Assembly: GCA_016098155.1 (NCBI GenBank)
Contig: JAAAJB010000304.1
Location: 1-42,182, forward strand
Length of the DNA stretch: 42,182 nucleotides
Reading direction: 5' to 3'
DNA from: Actinomortierella ambigua
Taxonomy: Eukaryota > Mortierellomycota > Mortierellomycetes > Mortierellales > Mortierellaceae
This document shows, piece after piece, positions 40,765 through 42,182 of the stretch (position 1 is the first letter of the stretch; each line of letters begins with the position of its first letter). A model generated the notes under the pieces. The model searched no databases, had not been told where the DNA came from, and saw only the letters and a list, made by a program, of their open reading frames with translations. Made by a program: the position numbers and the translations under genes.

Positions 40765-42182
40765 AGGCTGGACAGCAAAGAATTAAGATGGAATGGCAGG
40801 TGATGTGATGAAATGGGTGGAATGATGAGAAAATTAAACGCGAGGAATGGGGGTGAGAACAGGCGACGCCAGGAAATGTTTGTGTTACGGAAGGTTCTAA
40901 CCATGCACCACCCATAGCCCATAAATAATGAATGGTTTCACTGAGCACTTACTCCTCTTGATATAAACTTATTGAAGAGTCCAAGCTTCGCCACGAGTCA
41001 GTCGCGTTTGGCCGCAATAGCCATGTCAGTTCTCAGCTACATGTAGCGAACTTGTTTCGTTTATTAACGTGATGGTTTACAATTGGCGTAGACTGCAGGC
41101 AGGTCAGAATAAGACCTCTTTAAACTTCGGGATTAACAAAATACCTTTTTTTCTATTTTTTTATCGCAACGGACCATTAGCGAGTTCTACAATAAAACAC
41201 TGAAGGCGGACAAGAACACCAAAATACGCCCCAGAGCTGCGCATAGAGACCCTTAGAAAAGCTTCAATAATGTCCGCGTTGATATCCGGCGCTCACGTAT
41301 TCTAGCAAGGATTCTGCGACCTCGGGCACAGGGTTGTGTATTTTATGGAAATCACAAGGTTCTGTATTTTACTAAAAATCTAAGGCACACAACCTTATGC
41401 ATTTAAAGTGGCCACAGTGATTGTGCAGGGTATTCTATCCGGCGAGGAGTATTACTACCCTCAAGCTATCCTATATCATTGGAAAGCATACTAAACATCT
41501 TTGAGAGGGCCATGTCAGTTGCCCACCTCCTTTCCATGTTTGGGTTGCGCGTTTTCATTTCCACGGCCAGCCGTTGTACGAAACCACACTACTATCGGGC
41601 CATAATCTAGTTCGACCCTAACGCATTGCTACGAGGGTGTATGCGCATCCAGATTCCTTTGCTCCGCACACTCAAGATACCACGCTACTGCCTGGCCACA
41701 GTCTCGTTCAACCCTATGACCCGTTCTGGTACAAACATCCAGCGTGAGATTCCACCGACTAGCGGATTAGACCTTGAAGAGGAAACACGGGCTATGACCA
41801 GTGGTTTCGGGTCAATGATTCTGCCGAATTTGCTCCGCACACATAATGTGGAAAGGAAGCGAATTTCAATTTGTGGTATCGAAAGGTGGTTGCTTAGAAT
41901 GGCAAAGCAGAGATGGGCGTAAGCTGCTTCATAGTGGGCCATTGCATCTAAGTCTGAAAAATCCACAGAGTCGAGGGATGTATTGAACGGTGACCCATGA
42001 AGCCTACTTGTGTTCTCCTGGCAGCCGTTGATGGAAAGCACATTAAGGTCCATGCTAAGAATGTCAACCTTCTCCGTATCCCAGTGACATTACTCTACTC
42101 TCTATACCAGAAAAAAAAACTAAAAAAAAAAAAAAAAAAAAAAATATCAAATCCGTCCACCCCAATTTAACTTTTTTTTTTT
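40765..42182. other. Right flank: spacer with a repeat relic
   Basis: Upstream of the fusion gene and running to the window end. It holds the presumed promoter of that gene, a short imperfect tandem repeat (GGTTSTGTATTTTA, two copies at 41333-41372) and a decayed Sel1-repeat fragment (41629-41766, minus). A run of 20 or more A (about 42121-42144) and a poly-T run close the window. The minus-strand frame at 41685-42053 (122 codons) overlaps the relic in another frame and has no recognisable domain. Confidence 0.5.
41629..41766 (-). pseudogene. Decayed Sel1-repeat fragment
   Basis: A 45-codon open stretch on the minus strand, bounded by stops, encodes one Sel1-like unit: GHRVERDCGQAVAWYLECAE followed by QRNLDAH. 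It aligns with GRGVERSDEDAIGWFRKAAEQG-type repeats of the neighbouring genes, including the AVAWY helix. The Gly-rich start of the repeat and both flanking repeats are lost. It is on the same strand as the other kinase-SLR genes and lies upstream of them, so it is likely the relic of a further tandem copy. Confidence 0.45.

Overview
The window is eukaryotic nuclear DNA, almost certainly fungal: genes are on both strands, most are broken by short GT-AG introns (about 60-120 nt) with CTAAC/CTAAT-like branch sites, and spacers are rich in microsatellites and poly-A/poly-T runs. Large kinase plus Sel1-repeat (SLR) genes, a CHD6-9-class (not Chd1-class) chromatin remodeler and alanine-glutamine tracts suggest an early-diverging fungus, Mucoromycota and most likely a Mortierella relative. 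That placement is inference; no marker gene is present to fix it.

Layout. 1-2286: non-coding, with a diverged direct duplication and small palindromes. 2287-10896 (-): six-exon CHD7/8-like ATPase of about 2,637 aa. 10897-13092: microsatellite-rich spacer. 13093-15782 (+): cytosolic Hsp70 with a 740-nt intron after codon 6, convergent with a likely GON7 (KEOPS subunit) gene at 15985-16749 (-). 16750-19854: spacer ending in the uricase promoter. 19855-20811 (+): intronless urate oxidase with a PTS1-like tail. 21720-22271 (-): unknown Arg/Ser-rich protein with its own TATA box. 24152-24926 (+): four-exon CRIPT. 25006-27252 (-): two-exon four-TM glycoprotein of unknown function. 28162-29270 (+): five-exon signal peptidase subunit SPC2, convergent with five-exon RTF1 (29410-31488, -).

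31705-40764 (-) is an expanded kinase-SLR cluster, the accessory part of the window. It has one 1,027-aa kinase-SLR protein (18 repeats) whose DFG aspartate is glycine. Next to it are two modules that I read as one spliced gene of about 1,321 aa: an intact kinase with 4 SLRs joined in frame, through an 87-nt intron, to a kinase domain lacking the catalytic lysine, the HRD aspartate and the DFG aspartate, followed by 13 SLRs. Two decayed SLR fragments (35385-35585 and 41629-41766, -) show gene birth and death at this locus.

The housekeeping genes do not form a pathway; CHD and RTF1 both act in chromatin and transcription elongation, and SPC2 and the four-TM protein are ER or secretory. The most novel element is the kinase-pseudokinase SLR fusion. 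All exon boundaries were derived by hand from splice consensus, reading frame and family conservation; no transcript or database evidence was available.
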